Position numbers and translations under genes: made by a program | NCBI GenBank assembly: GCA_963713505.1 | Contig: CAVQMC010000025.1 | Coordinates: 186,001 to 250,000 of the forward strand | Direction: 5' to 3' | Source: CAVQMC01 sp963713505 | GTDB taxonomy: Bacteria > Bacteroidota > Ignavibacteria > Ignavibacteriales > Ignavibacteriaceae | Length of the DNA: 64,000 nt | Shown here: positions 17,148 to 25,964 of the stretch, one piece after another | How positions within the stretch are numbered: the first letter of the stretch is position 1 | Layout: each line of letters starts with the position of its first letter | The notes under the pieces: model-generated | What the model was told of the DNA's origin: nothing | Seen by the model: the letters and a program-made list of their open reading frames with translations, nothing else | The model's database searches: none

Positions 17148-18644
17148 ATGAATGATACAAAAATTTCCGAAGGTATACCTAAGGAAAATAAAATATTAAA
17201 AGTTAGAATTGAACGCGGTAACACTTCTAAAAAAGAATATTATTTTGATAATTCATTTACTGTTGGAAGATCTGAAGAATGCTCAATTCAAATAAATGAA
17301 GGAGTTGTAAGCAGAGTTCATCTTGAAATAATATTAGAAAATAATAATTGGTGGCTGGTTGATAAGCAAAGCAGCAACGGTACTTTTTTTAACGGTAAAA
17401 GAATTGATAAGCTTGAATTAAAAAATACAACTTCAATAGAACTCGGAAGCAATGGTCCCATTCTGCTTTTTACTTTTGAAGATAAAGTTGATCCGCATTC
17501 TATAACTAAAGTAACTGCAGATCCTTCGGTTACAAGTTATATTAAACATTATTTTGATGAATCCGGCGAAGATAAAGAAATCGGCGAACACACCAGAATG
17601 ATGAGGGAAGCTTTTAAAGTTGTTAAGAAAAAGCACACTTCAAAATATATTAAACTAATTATTGTTGCCGGAGTTATTGCGTTAGCTGCAGCGGCGTATT
17701 CGATATATCAGCATATAAAGGAGAATAAGCAAAAAGAACTTGCTGAAAATATTTTTTATGATATGAAATCTTTGGAATTGGAAATAACAACTTTAAAAGA
17801 TGAACTGCAGAAATCCAGTAACAAGATTACCCAGGAGGCATTAAAACAATTCGATCAAAAACATAAACAACTGGAAAGTAATTACGATAAGCTTGTGGAT
17901 GAGCTTGGTGTTTACAATAATAATGAAGAGGATAAGCTTATTATTAAAACAGCAAGGGTTTTTGGCGAATGTGAACTTAACATGCCGGCCGAATTTATGG
18001 ATGAAGTAAAAAGTTATATTAAAAAATGGCAGACAAGCGACAGACTTCAAAAAGCTATACAGCGTGCAAAAGATAACGGTTATGCGCAGGTTGTTGTTGA
18101 TTATATGGTGCGGCAGCATCTTGCACCTCAATTTTTTTATTTGGCATTACAGGAAAGTGATTTTCGAAATCAAATTGTTGGACCTAAAACCCGATATGGT
18201 TATGCAAAAGGAATCTGGCAGTTTATTCCATCTACTGCTCAAAAATATGGTTTAACGGTTGGACCTCTAAAAGATGTAAAAGCATATGATCCGAGGGATG
18301 ACAGGTATAATTTTATAAAAGCTACAAGCGCCGCATCTAGATATATAAATGATATTTATAATACGGATGCACAGGCTTCGGGACTACTTGTTATAGCTTC
18401 ATATAATTGGGGTGAATACAACATAATAGATTTAATAAGAAAATTACCTGCTAATCCAAGAGAGAGAAATTTTTGGAAATTCTTAGAAAAGTATAAAGAT
18501 AAAATTCCTCAGGAAACTTATAATTACGTCTTTTATATTTTTTCTGCTGCTGTTATAGGCGAAGATCCAAAACTTTTTGGGTTTAATTTCAAAGATCCTT
18601 TAAAAAAAGCACTTGAAAATTTTAATGCTTCTCAAGAACAATGA
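17148..18644 (+). CDS. FHA domain - TM - coiled coil - SLT lytic transglycosylase fusion
   Basis: The product has 498 residues from ATG 17148; an in-frame ATG at 17076 overlaps the previous gene and would add 24 residues. Residues ~20-105 form an FHA phosphothreonine-binding domain (TVGRSEECSIQI; VSRVHLEI; KQSSNGTFFNGKRI). A linker follows, then a TM segment at ~168-187 (IKLIIVAGVIALAAAAYSIY) and a periplasmic coiled coil (~195-270). An SLT/MltD-like domain follows, with catalytic Glu in FYLALQESDF (~335), then GYAKGIWQFIPSTAQKYGL and LLVIASYNWG. The FHA faces the cytoplasm and the muramidase faces the periplasm. In T6SS, FHA proteins are activated by threonine phosphorylation and dedicated transglycosylases clear peptidoglycan for the machine. 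Here both sit on one chain. Confidence 0.88.
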   Translation: MNDTKISEGIPKENKILKVRIERGNTSKKEYYFDNSFTVGRSEECSIQINEGVVSRVHLEIILENNNWWLVDKQSSNGTFFNGKRIDKLELKNTTSIELGSNGPILLFTFEDKVDPHSITKVTADPSVTSYIKHYFDESGEDKEIGEHTRMMREAFKVVKKKHTSKYIKLIIVAGVIALAAAAYSIYQHIKENKQKELAENIFYDMKSLELEITTLKDELQKSSNKITQEALKQFDQKHKQLESNYDKLVDELGVYNNNEEDKLIIKTARVFGECELNMPAEFMDEVKSYIKKWQTSDRLQKAIQRAKDNGYAQVVVDYMVRQHLAPQFFYLALQESDFRNQIVGPKTRYGYAKGIWQFIPSTAQKYGLTVGPLKDVKAYDPRDDRYNFIKATSAASRYINDIYNTDAQASGLLVIASYNWGEYNIIDLIRKLPANPRERNFWKFLEKYKDKIPQETYNYVFYIFSAAVIGEDPKLFGFNFKDPLKKALENFNASQEQ

Positions 18645-18653
18645 TAAAATTTT

Positions 18654-20570
18654 ATGTCTCTAGGTGAAAAAGAAAAATTAATATTAAGTTATCATGGCTC
18701 TACTGATATCGGTTTGGTTAGAACAGAAAATCAGGATAGTTATGGTAAATTTCCCGAAGATAATTTGGACCTTTATAATGAAAAAGGGCAATTATTTATA
18801 GTTGCCGATGGAATGGGCGGGCATACAGGTGGCAAAGAAGCAAGCAGCACAGCAGTTGAGGCAATATATAAAGTATTTTCTGAAAAAAAATCAGATCCTT
18901 CTTCGCTTTTAAAAGAAGCTATTGAATTTGCAAATGCTGAGATAATATTTAAAGCTGAAAATTCTGAACTTAATAGGAAAATGGGAACAACATGTTCAAC
19001 TCTTTTATTAAAAGAAAATAAGGGTACAATTGGTCATGTTGGTGATTCCAGAATATATAAAATTGAAAATGGCAAAATAACTCAACTAACGATGGATCAT
19101 ACCAAAGTAAATGAAATGTTGAAGGAGGGCATTCTTACTAAAGAAGAAGCTGAAAATTATCCTTCTAAATCAGTGTTATCAAGAGCTTTAGGAGTTGAAA
19201 AAAATGTGAAGGTTGATGTTTTCGATTTCGAAATAAAAAATGGCCAAATTTTCGTTTTATGTTCCGATGGATTGGGAAAAGTTGATAAAGAAGAAATACT
19301 TGAAATAGTAAATCAAAATAATATAAAAGAGTCTTGTGAGAGATTAATCGATTTGGCGAATGAACGCGGAGGGAAAGACAATGTTACTGTTCAAATTGTA
19401 AAAGTAGATTCAGAAAAAGTTAAAAAAATTCCGGAACCTAAAAAAGAAAAAACAGTTAAAGTAAAATCTGCAAAGAAAGAGCCGGAAATTGAAAAACCTG
19501 TAAAAGAAAAAAGTAATAAATTGTTTGCTGTTATCACTGTTGTTGTTATTATAATTATTCTAATAGCTTTAACTTTTCAATTTAAAGATCAAATTTTTGG
19601 AACAAGTAAAATTGATGATATTAATGTTTCTAATGAAAAACAAAAAGTTGTTTCTAATAATGAAAAAGCGGCTAAAACTACAAATCAAGATGACGAAATA
19701 TTAAAACAAGCTAAAAGACTTTACAAGCAGGGAAAGTTTGAAAGTGCACTTGTTCTTTACAATGAAATTTTAAATGATGAACCTATGCATTTAGGTGCAA
19801 TGCAGGGTATTAATGAAATAGCTACAGTGTACTTCAATCAAGCTGAAAAATTAAGAGAAGAAAATCATTATGATGAAGCTATGAAACTATATCAGAAGGT
19901 TAAACAAATTCAGCCAGATAATGACAAAGCTTCCGATATGATAAAAATTTGTGAAAATGAAATTAAAGAACAAAGCAATCCAGTAGACTCTTTAAATGTT
20001 GCAGCTGATGATAGTGATAACAAACCTTTAAATAGTAAAGTTGATGAAAAAAATTTTAATAATAACGATTGGAACTTTGCTGATTTAACAACGAATCAAT
20101 ATAAAATGGATGCCAGCGGGATTGAGTTTATTAATAGCGATGTAAATAAAAAAACCTTTTATAAAACTTCATTGTCGGATGCAGTATTTTCTGTAAATAC
20201 TGATTTGTATTATTTTAGCGGAAATTCAGCTGTTGGTTTAATTGTGGGATATAATAAGGATCAGAACAGCAATGAAGATTCTTATTATTTATTTTCTTTT
20301 ACGAAAGATGGGGATTATATTTTAAAGAAAGTAATCGGCAATACTGACAGACAACTGCTCTTTGTTCATTCAGAAAAAAATAAAAATGATGATAAAAGAT
20401 TCATTAAGATCGAATGTAAAAATAATATAATCAGAATATATAATGGAAACGGATTGCTTAGCACCTGGATCAATCCTGATAAAATTACAGGAAAAATTGG
20501 CCTTTATGCAGACATGGATGTTTCTGTTAAATTTACTAACTTATCAATTAATGGTATTAAATCTAACTAA
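18654..20570 (+). CDS. PP2C-family protein phosphatase with TM, TPR and C-terminal beta-sandwich domain
   Basis: The product has 638 residues. Residues ~8-260 form a PP2C catalytic domain: DIGLVRTENQDSYG, FIVADGMGGHTGG, IGHVGDSRIY, LCSDGLGK and GGKDNVTVQI carry the metal-binding Asp residues. Residues ~260-285 are Lys/Glu-rich, then a TM at ~287-308 (LFAVITVVVIIIILIAL). TPR-like helices follow at ~345-440 (RLYKQGKFESALVLYNEIL). From ~470 to 638 there is a beta-rich region resembling laminin-G/DUF1080-type jelly rolls (IRIYNGNGLLSTW; GKIGLYADMD). It would reverse phosphorylation by the kinase at 20598, as PppA does for PpkA in T6SS threonine-phosphorylation pathways. A periplasmic sensor half fused to a PP2C is unusual. 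Confidence 0.88.
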   Translation: MSLGEKEKLILSYHGSTDIGLVRTENQDSYGKFPEDNLDLYNEKGQLFIVADGMGGHTGGKEASSTAVEAIYKVFSEKKSDPSSLLKEAIEFANAEIIFKAENSELNRKMGTTCSTLLLKENKGTIGHVGDSRIYKIENGKITQLTMDHTKVNEMLKEGILTKEEAENYPSKSVLSRALGVEKNVKVDVFDFEIKNGQIFVLCSDGLGKVDKEEILEIVNQNNIKESCERLIDLANERGGKDNVTVQIVKVDSEKVKKIPEPKKEKTVKVKSAKKEPEIEKPVKEKSNKLFAVITVVVIIIILIALTFQFKDQIFGTSKIDDINVSNEKQKVVSNNEKAAKTTNQDDEILKQAKRLYKQGKFESALVLYNEILNDEPMHLGAMQGINEIATVYFNQAEKLREENHYDEAMKLYQKVKQIQPDNDKASDMIKICENEIKEQSNPVDSLNVAADDSDNKPLNSKVDEKNFNNNDWNFADLTTNQYKMDASGIEFINSDVNKKTFYKTSLSDAVFSVNTDLYYFSGNSAVGLIVGYNKDQNSNEDSYYLFSFTKDGDYILKKVIGNTDRQLLFVHSEKNKNDDKRFIKIECKNNIIRIYNGNGLLSTWINPDKITGKIGLYADMDVSVKFTNLSINGIKSN

Positions 20571-20597
20571 TTTAATTAGACTTCAAAGGCAGCAAAA

Positions 20598-22308
20598 ATG
20601 GATTCAATGATTGGTCAAGTAGTAGATAATTATAAAATTATCGAAGTCTTAGGCCGCGGCGGAATGGGCGTTGTTTTCAAAGCAATGGATATAAATTTAG
20701 AAAAAATCGTTGCTTTAAAAATGATTGATCCTTTCCTTGCAAAAGATGAAAATTTTCTGCGAAGATTTAAAACCGAAGCAAAAGCACTAGCGAAATTAGA
20801 AAATCCTAATATTGTAAGTGTTTATGCTTTAAGGGAAACTGAGTTCGGTTTGTTTATGGTTATGGAATATGTTCAAGCAAAAACAATTTCCGAACGACTG
20901 AGAGATAACGGTAAATTTTCCATTAAAGATACGGTTGCAATTTTAAATCAAATTTTAAATGCAATTGGGCATGCCCATAAAGTAGGAGTAATACACAGGG
21001 ATATCAAACCAAATAATATTTTGCTGTGTGATGACGGAACTGTTAAAGTTATGGATTTTGGATTAGCCAAAGTTGTTCATGATCATGGTTCACAAAGTAC
21101 TGTTACTCAAGCAGCTGCCGGAACTTTGTATTATATGTCTCCCGAACAAATTAAAGGATTGAAAAATGTAGACAACCGCAGCGATATTTATTCAATTGGA
21201 ATGTCGGTTTACGAAATGCTTGCCGGAAGATGTCCGTTTGATAAATCTGAATCCGAATACACAATTCAAAAACAAATTGTTGACGGAAAAATTCCTTCAC
21301 CTTTAAAATATAATCCTCTAATTCCTAAACAGTTGTTAAAATTTATGCTAAAATCCATTGATAAAGATGCCGATAAAAGATTTCAAAATATCGAAGAAAT
21401 GATTTTAGCATTGAATCAAATTAATATTGAAGATGAAACTGAAAATGATAAAACAAGAATAATTACATCCTTTGAAAAAAGTGAAATAAAACAAACTCCG
21501 AAGAAAAAACCAGCTAACAAATTTTACTTAATCGGAGCCGGGACAATTTTTATTTTACTGCTTTTGTATTTCTTAGTTTTTAATACCAAAGAAAAAGTTG
21601 AAGTTCCTCAAAAGCCGCTTACTGAAGTTGATACATTATCAAATTTGTCAATTACTTCAAATCCTTCCGGTGCAGCAGTTTTTATTAATGATAAAAATTA
21701 TGGTACAACTCCGTTATCGTTAGATTCATTTGCTGATTAATAAGTATAGAATTAAAATAAATAAAGACGGTTTTAAAGAATGGGTTAATAATAATTATAG
21801 TATGGAAAAAGGTAATAATAATATTGATGTAATTTTAGACCCGGTTGAAAAGAAGATTGAGTATGCAACTTTTATATTAAACGCAAAACCAAAAGGTTCT
21901 ATATATATAGATAATAAATTAGTTTCTTCGAATACGGATGAAGTAATTAGTAAACAAGTAACCACCGGAAAGCATTTAATTAAATTTGTGAATTCAGAAT
22001 ACGGAAGCACTCAAATAAATTTAAATATTAAACCAAACCAGACTAAAAATTTAACATGTTATTTTCAGCAGCAGGTTAATATTCAATCTTTAAATTCAAA
22101 TGGAGATGCATTTTGGGGTTCAATTTATATTAATGGAACCAATACCGGAAAAACTACTCCAAGCGATATTTTGTTATCTCCAGGTAATTATAAAATTACA
22201 GTTAAAAAAATGGGATATAAAACAGTTGAAAATGAAGTTGAGCTTAAAATTACTCCTACTTTTTCGGTAAAGACACATTCTTTAGTTTTTCATTTAAAGA
22301 AACCTTAA
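20598..22308 (+). CDS. PEGA-tailed Ser/Thr protein kinase (PpkA-like), one frameshift
   Basis: The kinase domain spans residues ~11-275: GRGGMGVVFKA loop, catalytic Lys41 in VALKMID, HRDIKPNN (~133), MDFGLAK, SPEQ. A TM follows at ~310-330 (FYLIGAGTIFILLLLYFLVF), then at least three PEGA-like repeats outside the membrane: ITSNPSGAAVFIND, FILNAKPKGSIYID, FWGSIYINGTNTG. The frame stops at 21740 inside the first PEGA. Skipping one T near 21738 continues LDSFADNKYRIKINKDGFKEW without loss, so the gene runs to 22308 (~569 residues). It lies 27 bases after the PP2C gene. It is probably the writer of the threonine-phosphorylation circuit read by the FHA-transglycosylase. The TM-plus-PEGA tail suggests sensing of the envelope or binding of wall-linked proteins. 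Confidence 0.88.
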
Positions 22309-22365
22309 AAACATATCTTTAAAGTTTTAGATAAATTGTTAATAATTAATTAGTGAGGTAGTATT

Positions 22366-23394
22366 ATGCACCTTAAAGTTTTCCTATTCAGGAAAAAATT
22401 ACAAACGGTAATGGTACTGTTTGCTGTTTTATTTTTCTTAAGCTTTTCAGCAAATAGTTTCGCTCAAGATACACCCAAAGCCAAATTGGATAAGGCAGAA
22501 CAATATTATAAAGCTGCACAGTTTGATAATGCTATTGATATTTTAACACAATTATCAAATGATTCTTCTGATGTAGAAGTACAGAAAGATGCATTAAGAT
22601 TTCTTGGCAGGGCTTATACTGCTAAAGGCTTATATGAAAAGGCTAAAACTTCAATATTGAAATTATTAAAATTAGAACCGCCAATGGTTGTCTTTAACCC
22701 TGATTATGAACCTCCGGTTTTTATGAAATTATATTATGAGGCCCGTAAAGAGTATTCCGGCTCGTATAAAATGGAAAGACCTGATCCGGGAATGAAAACG
22801 ATGGCAATAATTGATTTTAAAAACCGTTCGGTAGATCATAAAACACAATACGATCCTATGGAAAAAGGTTTTGCTGATTTATTAATTAATAGACTAAATA
22901 ATTCTACAAATCTTAAAGTTGTTGAAAGAGAAAGAATTCAATGGATATTAAATGAAATTAAAATGCAGAATCAATATGATATGCAGGGTGCAGTTAGACT
23001 AGGTAAACAGCTCGGCGTTCAGACTGTTCTGCTCGGCAGTTTTATAATCGTCGGCGATCAGATTTGGCTTGGAGCAAGACTTGTAAAAGTTGAGACAAGT
23101 GAGATTTTATTAACTGATGAAGTTAAAGGCGACTTAGACAACTTTTTTGATTTAGTAGATAAATTAGGAAAGAAAATAGCTGATAACATTAATGTTAATT
23201 TGAAACCTGAAACTAAAGAACAAGTTTCACAAGCACCTACTCTTGATGCAATTATGGCTTATTCAGTTGGATTAAGTTATCTGGAAAAAGAAGATTATAA
23301 AAATGCTTACGAGAAATTTGAAGAAGCATTAAAATATGATCCGAACTATGAAAAAGCTAAATTAAAAGCTCAGAGTATTGCACCTTTATTGTAA
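22366..23394 (+). CDS. Exported CsgG/FlgO-like protein with TPR motifs
   Basis: The product has 342 residues. A signal peptide of ~33 residues ends ANSFAQ. N-terminal TPR-like helices (~38-115: AEQYYKAAQFDNAIDIL) are followed by a CsgG/FlgO-type core (~140-275: MAIIDFKNRSVDH, FADLLINRL, LKVVERERIQWILNE, LGVQTVLLGSFI) and a final TPR (~290-335: YLEKEDYKNAYEKFEEAL). CsgG-family cores bind nucleotide-like pockets or form outer-membrane rings; in T6SS and T9SS neighbourhoods their role is not established. It starts 57 bases after the kinase and is probably co-transcribed. GAGG precedes the ATG. Confidence 0.75.
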   Translation: MHLKVFLFRKKLQTVMVLFAVLFFLSFSANSFAQDTPKAKLDKAEQYYKAAQFDNAIDILTQLSNDSSDVEVQKDALRFLGRAYTAKGLYEKAKTSILKLLKLEPPMVVFNPDYEPPVFMKLYYEARKEYSGSYKMERPDPGMKTMAIIDFKNRSVDHKTQYDPMEKGFADLLINRLNNSTNLKVVERERIQWILNEIKMQNQYDMQGAVRLGKQLGVQTVLLGSFIIVGDQIWLGARLVKVETSEILLTDEVKGDLDNFFDLVDKLGKKIADNINVNLKPETKEQVSQAPTLDAIMAYSVGLSYLEKEDYKNAYEKFEEALKYDPNYEKAKLKAQSIAPLL

Positions 23395-23446
23395 AAAGAA
23401 AAATCAACTTAGTATTAATATTGAGTAAATTCTTAAGGAATAAAAC

Positions 23447-24769
23447 TTGAAAAAAATATATTTATTAGTTTGTTTTATTTTTATTCCTCTCTCATCCTTT
23501 ATAATTACTTCGTGTTCAACACCTTCAATTATGGAAAATCCTGAACTATATAAAGATCAGGTTGATGATTGGATACAAAGAGCAGAAACAAATCCTGTTG
23601 ATGAAGAAGCTTTTAAAAATTTGAGTATCTATTATGTGCAGACACATCAAAATGAAAAAGCTGAAAAATATCTCGAAAAAGGATTAAGACTTGAACCTAA
23701 TGATCCGGCTTTAATTCTTTATAAAGGCTTGAACCTGGAATATTTTAATAAACCGAATGAAGCACTTGAATATTATCAGAAATATAAATCTGTTCCGGAA
23801 AATTCTCCTTACCGTGATTTATTAGAAGGCAGGTATCTTTGGATAAAACGACAGCAGGCCTATTCCGATATAGACTCGCTTGTTAAAAAAGAAAAAGAAA
23901 TTTCAGTTGCAAATATTTCCGATAGTACAATGGCAGTTTTCCCATTAATTTATCAAGGAATAGACAAAAAATATGCACCGTTAAGCAGAGGATTCAGTGA
24001 AATGGTGAGTATTGATTTGGCAAAAGTAAAACAGCTTAAAATTCTTGAGCGAATAAGGATTCAAGCTGTACTTGATGAATTAAAGTTTGGTCAATCTAAT
24101 GTTGTTGATCAATCAACTGCTCCAAGAGTAGGCAAATTATTGGGAGCTGGTACTATTGTTTCCGGCGATTACGATGTAACCGATAATGGAAAATTTAAAA
24201 TTGATTTAGGTTCCTGGGATATTCTTACAAGTCAAAGAAAATCCTGGGTTAATAAATCCGGATCTCTAAGTGATTTATTCCAAATACAAAAAGAAGTCGT
24301 TATAGCATTTCTACAGAGTAATGGAATTGAACTTACTCAGGTTGAAAAAGAGAATATAGCTTACATTCCAACTCAAAACCTTCAGGCATTTCTTGCATAT
24401 TCCAAAGGCTTAATGCAGGAAGACGCAGGAAATTTTGAAGGAGCCAAATCGGACTTTGAAAGAGCAGTTGAATTGGATCCGCATTTCAACGATGCCGGCA
24501 GTAAACTTCAATCTTCTCAGAGTTTAGGAAAATCAGGTGGAAAAAGAGAAAAAGTTGTTAGCACTTTAAGAACTGATGATCCCGTTGTTTCATTAAGTGA
24601 TAATAAATTGGTGCAAAACAGAATGTCGAATCTGAACAATAATATTACCTCTAATTTTGTCCCTGGTGTTGACAGCAGAAGTCCGGCACAAGAGGAAACT
24701 AATAAACAACAAACACTTAGTCCTCTGCCACTTCCGCCGCCTCCGCCTAATGGAAACGGCGGTTTGTAG
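23447..24769 (+). CDS. CsgG-like lipoprotein with TPR repeats
   Basis: The product has 440 residues and starts at TTG 23447 after an AAGGA site. The signal ends in lipobox IITSC, so it is a lipoprotein. TPRs lie at ~40-130 (YLEKGLRLEPNDPALILYKG) and ~315-350 (GNFEGAKSDFERAVELDPHF). The CsgG-like core is at ~165-300 (STMAVFPLIYQGIDKK, FSEMVSIDLAK, LKILERIRIQAVLDELKFG, GKLLGAGTIVSGDYDV), homologous to the preceding gene. The C-terminal ~80 residues are low-complexity and end in a poly-Pro tract, PLPLPPPPPNGNGGL. The pair could build an outer-membrane ring or sensor linked to the kinase, but that is inference. Confidence 0.72.
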   Translation: MKKIYLLVCFIFIPLSSFIITSCSTPSIMENPELYKDQVDDWIQRAETNPVDEEAFKNLSIYYVQTHQNEKAEKYLEKGLRLEPNDPALILYKGLNLEYFNKPNEALEYYQKYKSVPENSPYRDLLEGRYLWIKRQQAYSDIDSLVKKEKEISVANISDSTMAVFPLIYQGIDKKYAPLSRGFSEMVSIDLAKVKQLKILERIRIQAVLDELKFGQSNVVDQSTAPRVGKLLGAGTIVSGDYDVTDNGKFKIDLGSWDILTSQRKSWVNKSGSLSDLFQIQKEVVIAFLQSNGIELTQVEKENIAYIPTQNLQAFLAYSKGLMQEDAGNFEGAKSDFERAVELDPHFNDAGSKLQSSQSLGKSGGKREKVVSTLRTDDPVVSLSDNKLVQNRMSNLNNNITSNFVPGVDSRSPAQEETNKQQTLSPLPLPPPPPNGNGGL

Positions 24770-24819
24770 AAATATTCGTCTATAGATATTAAATAATTAA
24801 ATGTCAAAAGGAGTTTTAA

Positions 24820-25914
24820 ATGAAGCAGTATTTTTTAAAAGTACTTTTGCTTCCAATATTTTTTTCAGGAATTCTTTCCGCTCAGGGTTTTTATTCTGCT
24901 ACAAATAATTTAAGTCTGAGTTTTTCACCTATTTATGAAAGCTGGAATATTAAAGATGGTTCGAGTTTCTCCGAATTAACAAATTTATTTTCAGCAAATT
25001 ATTTAGCTGCAAAAAATACAAATTTATCCCTCGTAACCCGTTATGCTTCTGTTAACGGAGATGTAAGCAGTTTAAGCGGTTTATCGGATTCTCAGATTTC
25101 TATAAATCAAAAACTTCCGGATTACAGTGTAATACTTAACGGCGGAATAAATATTCCAAGTGGTACTACTAAGTTAACTAATGATGAATTTGTAACCTCC
25201 AGGATTATAAGTCAGGATTTATTTACAATGAGAACGCCAAATTTTGGACAGGGACTAAACTTATTTCTTGGGGGAACTTGGGCTTATCCCGTTTCCGATA
25301 ATTTAGTCGTAGGAGCAGGCTTATCGTACCAAATTAAAAGTGAATATCAGCCGCTTGCGGATACTTCATTAAAATATCAGCCAAGTAATGAAATTTCCTT
25401 AACGGGTGGAATGGACTATAAATTAAATAAGACATCAACGTTAACAGGCGACGTTACAGGAATTTTTTATGGAAGTGATAAAGTTGATGGACAAAAAATA
25501 TTCTCATCCGGTAATAGAATAATTTTTACCGGAATGTATAAACAATATTTCGGTTATAATCTTCTATCTGTTGTACTGCAGTATAGAAACTTAGCTGTTG
25601 ATAAACTTGAAGGATATTATGCAATTATTGAGAATGAAAAGTACAGTCCAAACCAGGTTTATTTAGGAGGTTCATATAGTCAGAGAATAAATTCCAATTT
25701 GAGAATAGAATATGGAGTTTTTGGAAGTTTTTATGAAAAAACTGCTGCCTTTTTTTCCGGCTATAATATATTTGGAGTTAATCTTACCCCGGTTTTTAGA
25801 ATAGCACCAAGATTCCAATTGCCTGTTTATTTGAAATTGGCAACAGGTTCTGCTTCCGGAAAACCAAGCATCACTAAATTTGTAATCGGTGCCGGAATCC
25901 AATATAACATGTAA
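24820..25914 (+). CDS. Outer-membrane beta-barrel protein
   Basis: The product has 364 residues with an N-terminal signal ending ILSAQ. The rest alternates hydrophobic and polar residues in strands of 8-12 with Gly/Asn/Ser turns (LNLFLGGTWAYPV; VVGAGLSYQIKS; LRIEYGVFGSFYE) and closes with FVIGAGIQYNM, a typical barrel C-terminal strand ending in a hydrophobic residue. I do not recognise a specific family. It is the third envelope gene after the kinase, 50 bases from the CsgG lipoprotein, and GGAG precedes its ATG. It could form a complex with those proteins. Confidence 0.65.
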   Translation: MKQYFLKVLLLPIFFSGILSAQGFYSATNNLSLSFSPIYESWNIKDGSSFSELTNLFSANYLAAKNTNLSLVTRYASVNGDVSSLSGLSDSQISINQKLPDYSVILNGGINIPSGTTKLTNDEFVTSRIISQDLFTMRTPNFGQGLNLFLGGTWAYPVSDNLVVGAGLSYQIKSEYQPLADTSLKYQPSNEISLTGGMDYKLNKTSTLTGDVTGIFYGSDKVDGQKIFSSGNRIIFTGMYKQYFGYNLLSVVLQYRNLAVDKLEGYYAIIENEKYSPNQVYLGGSYSQRINSNLRIEYGVFGSFYEKTAAFFSGYNIFGVNLTPVFRIAPRFQLPVYLKLATGSASGKPSITKFVIGAGIQYNM

Positions 25915-25964
25915 AATATAAATTGATGATTTATTAATTCATTTTTATAAACTCGGTGGTTTTA

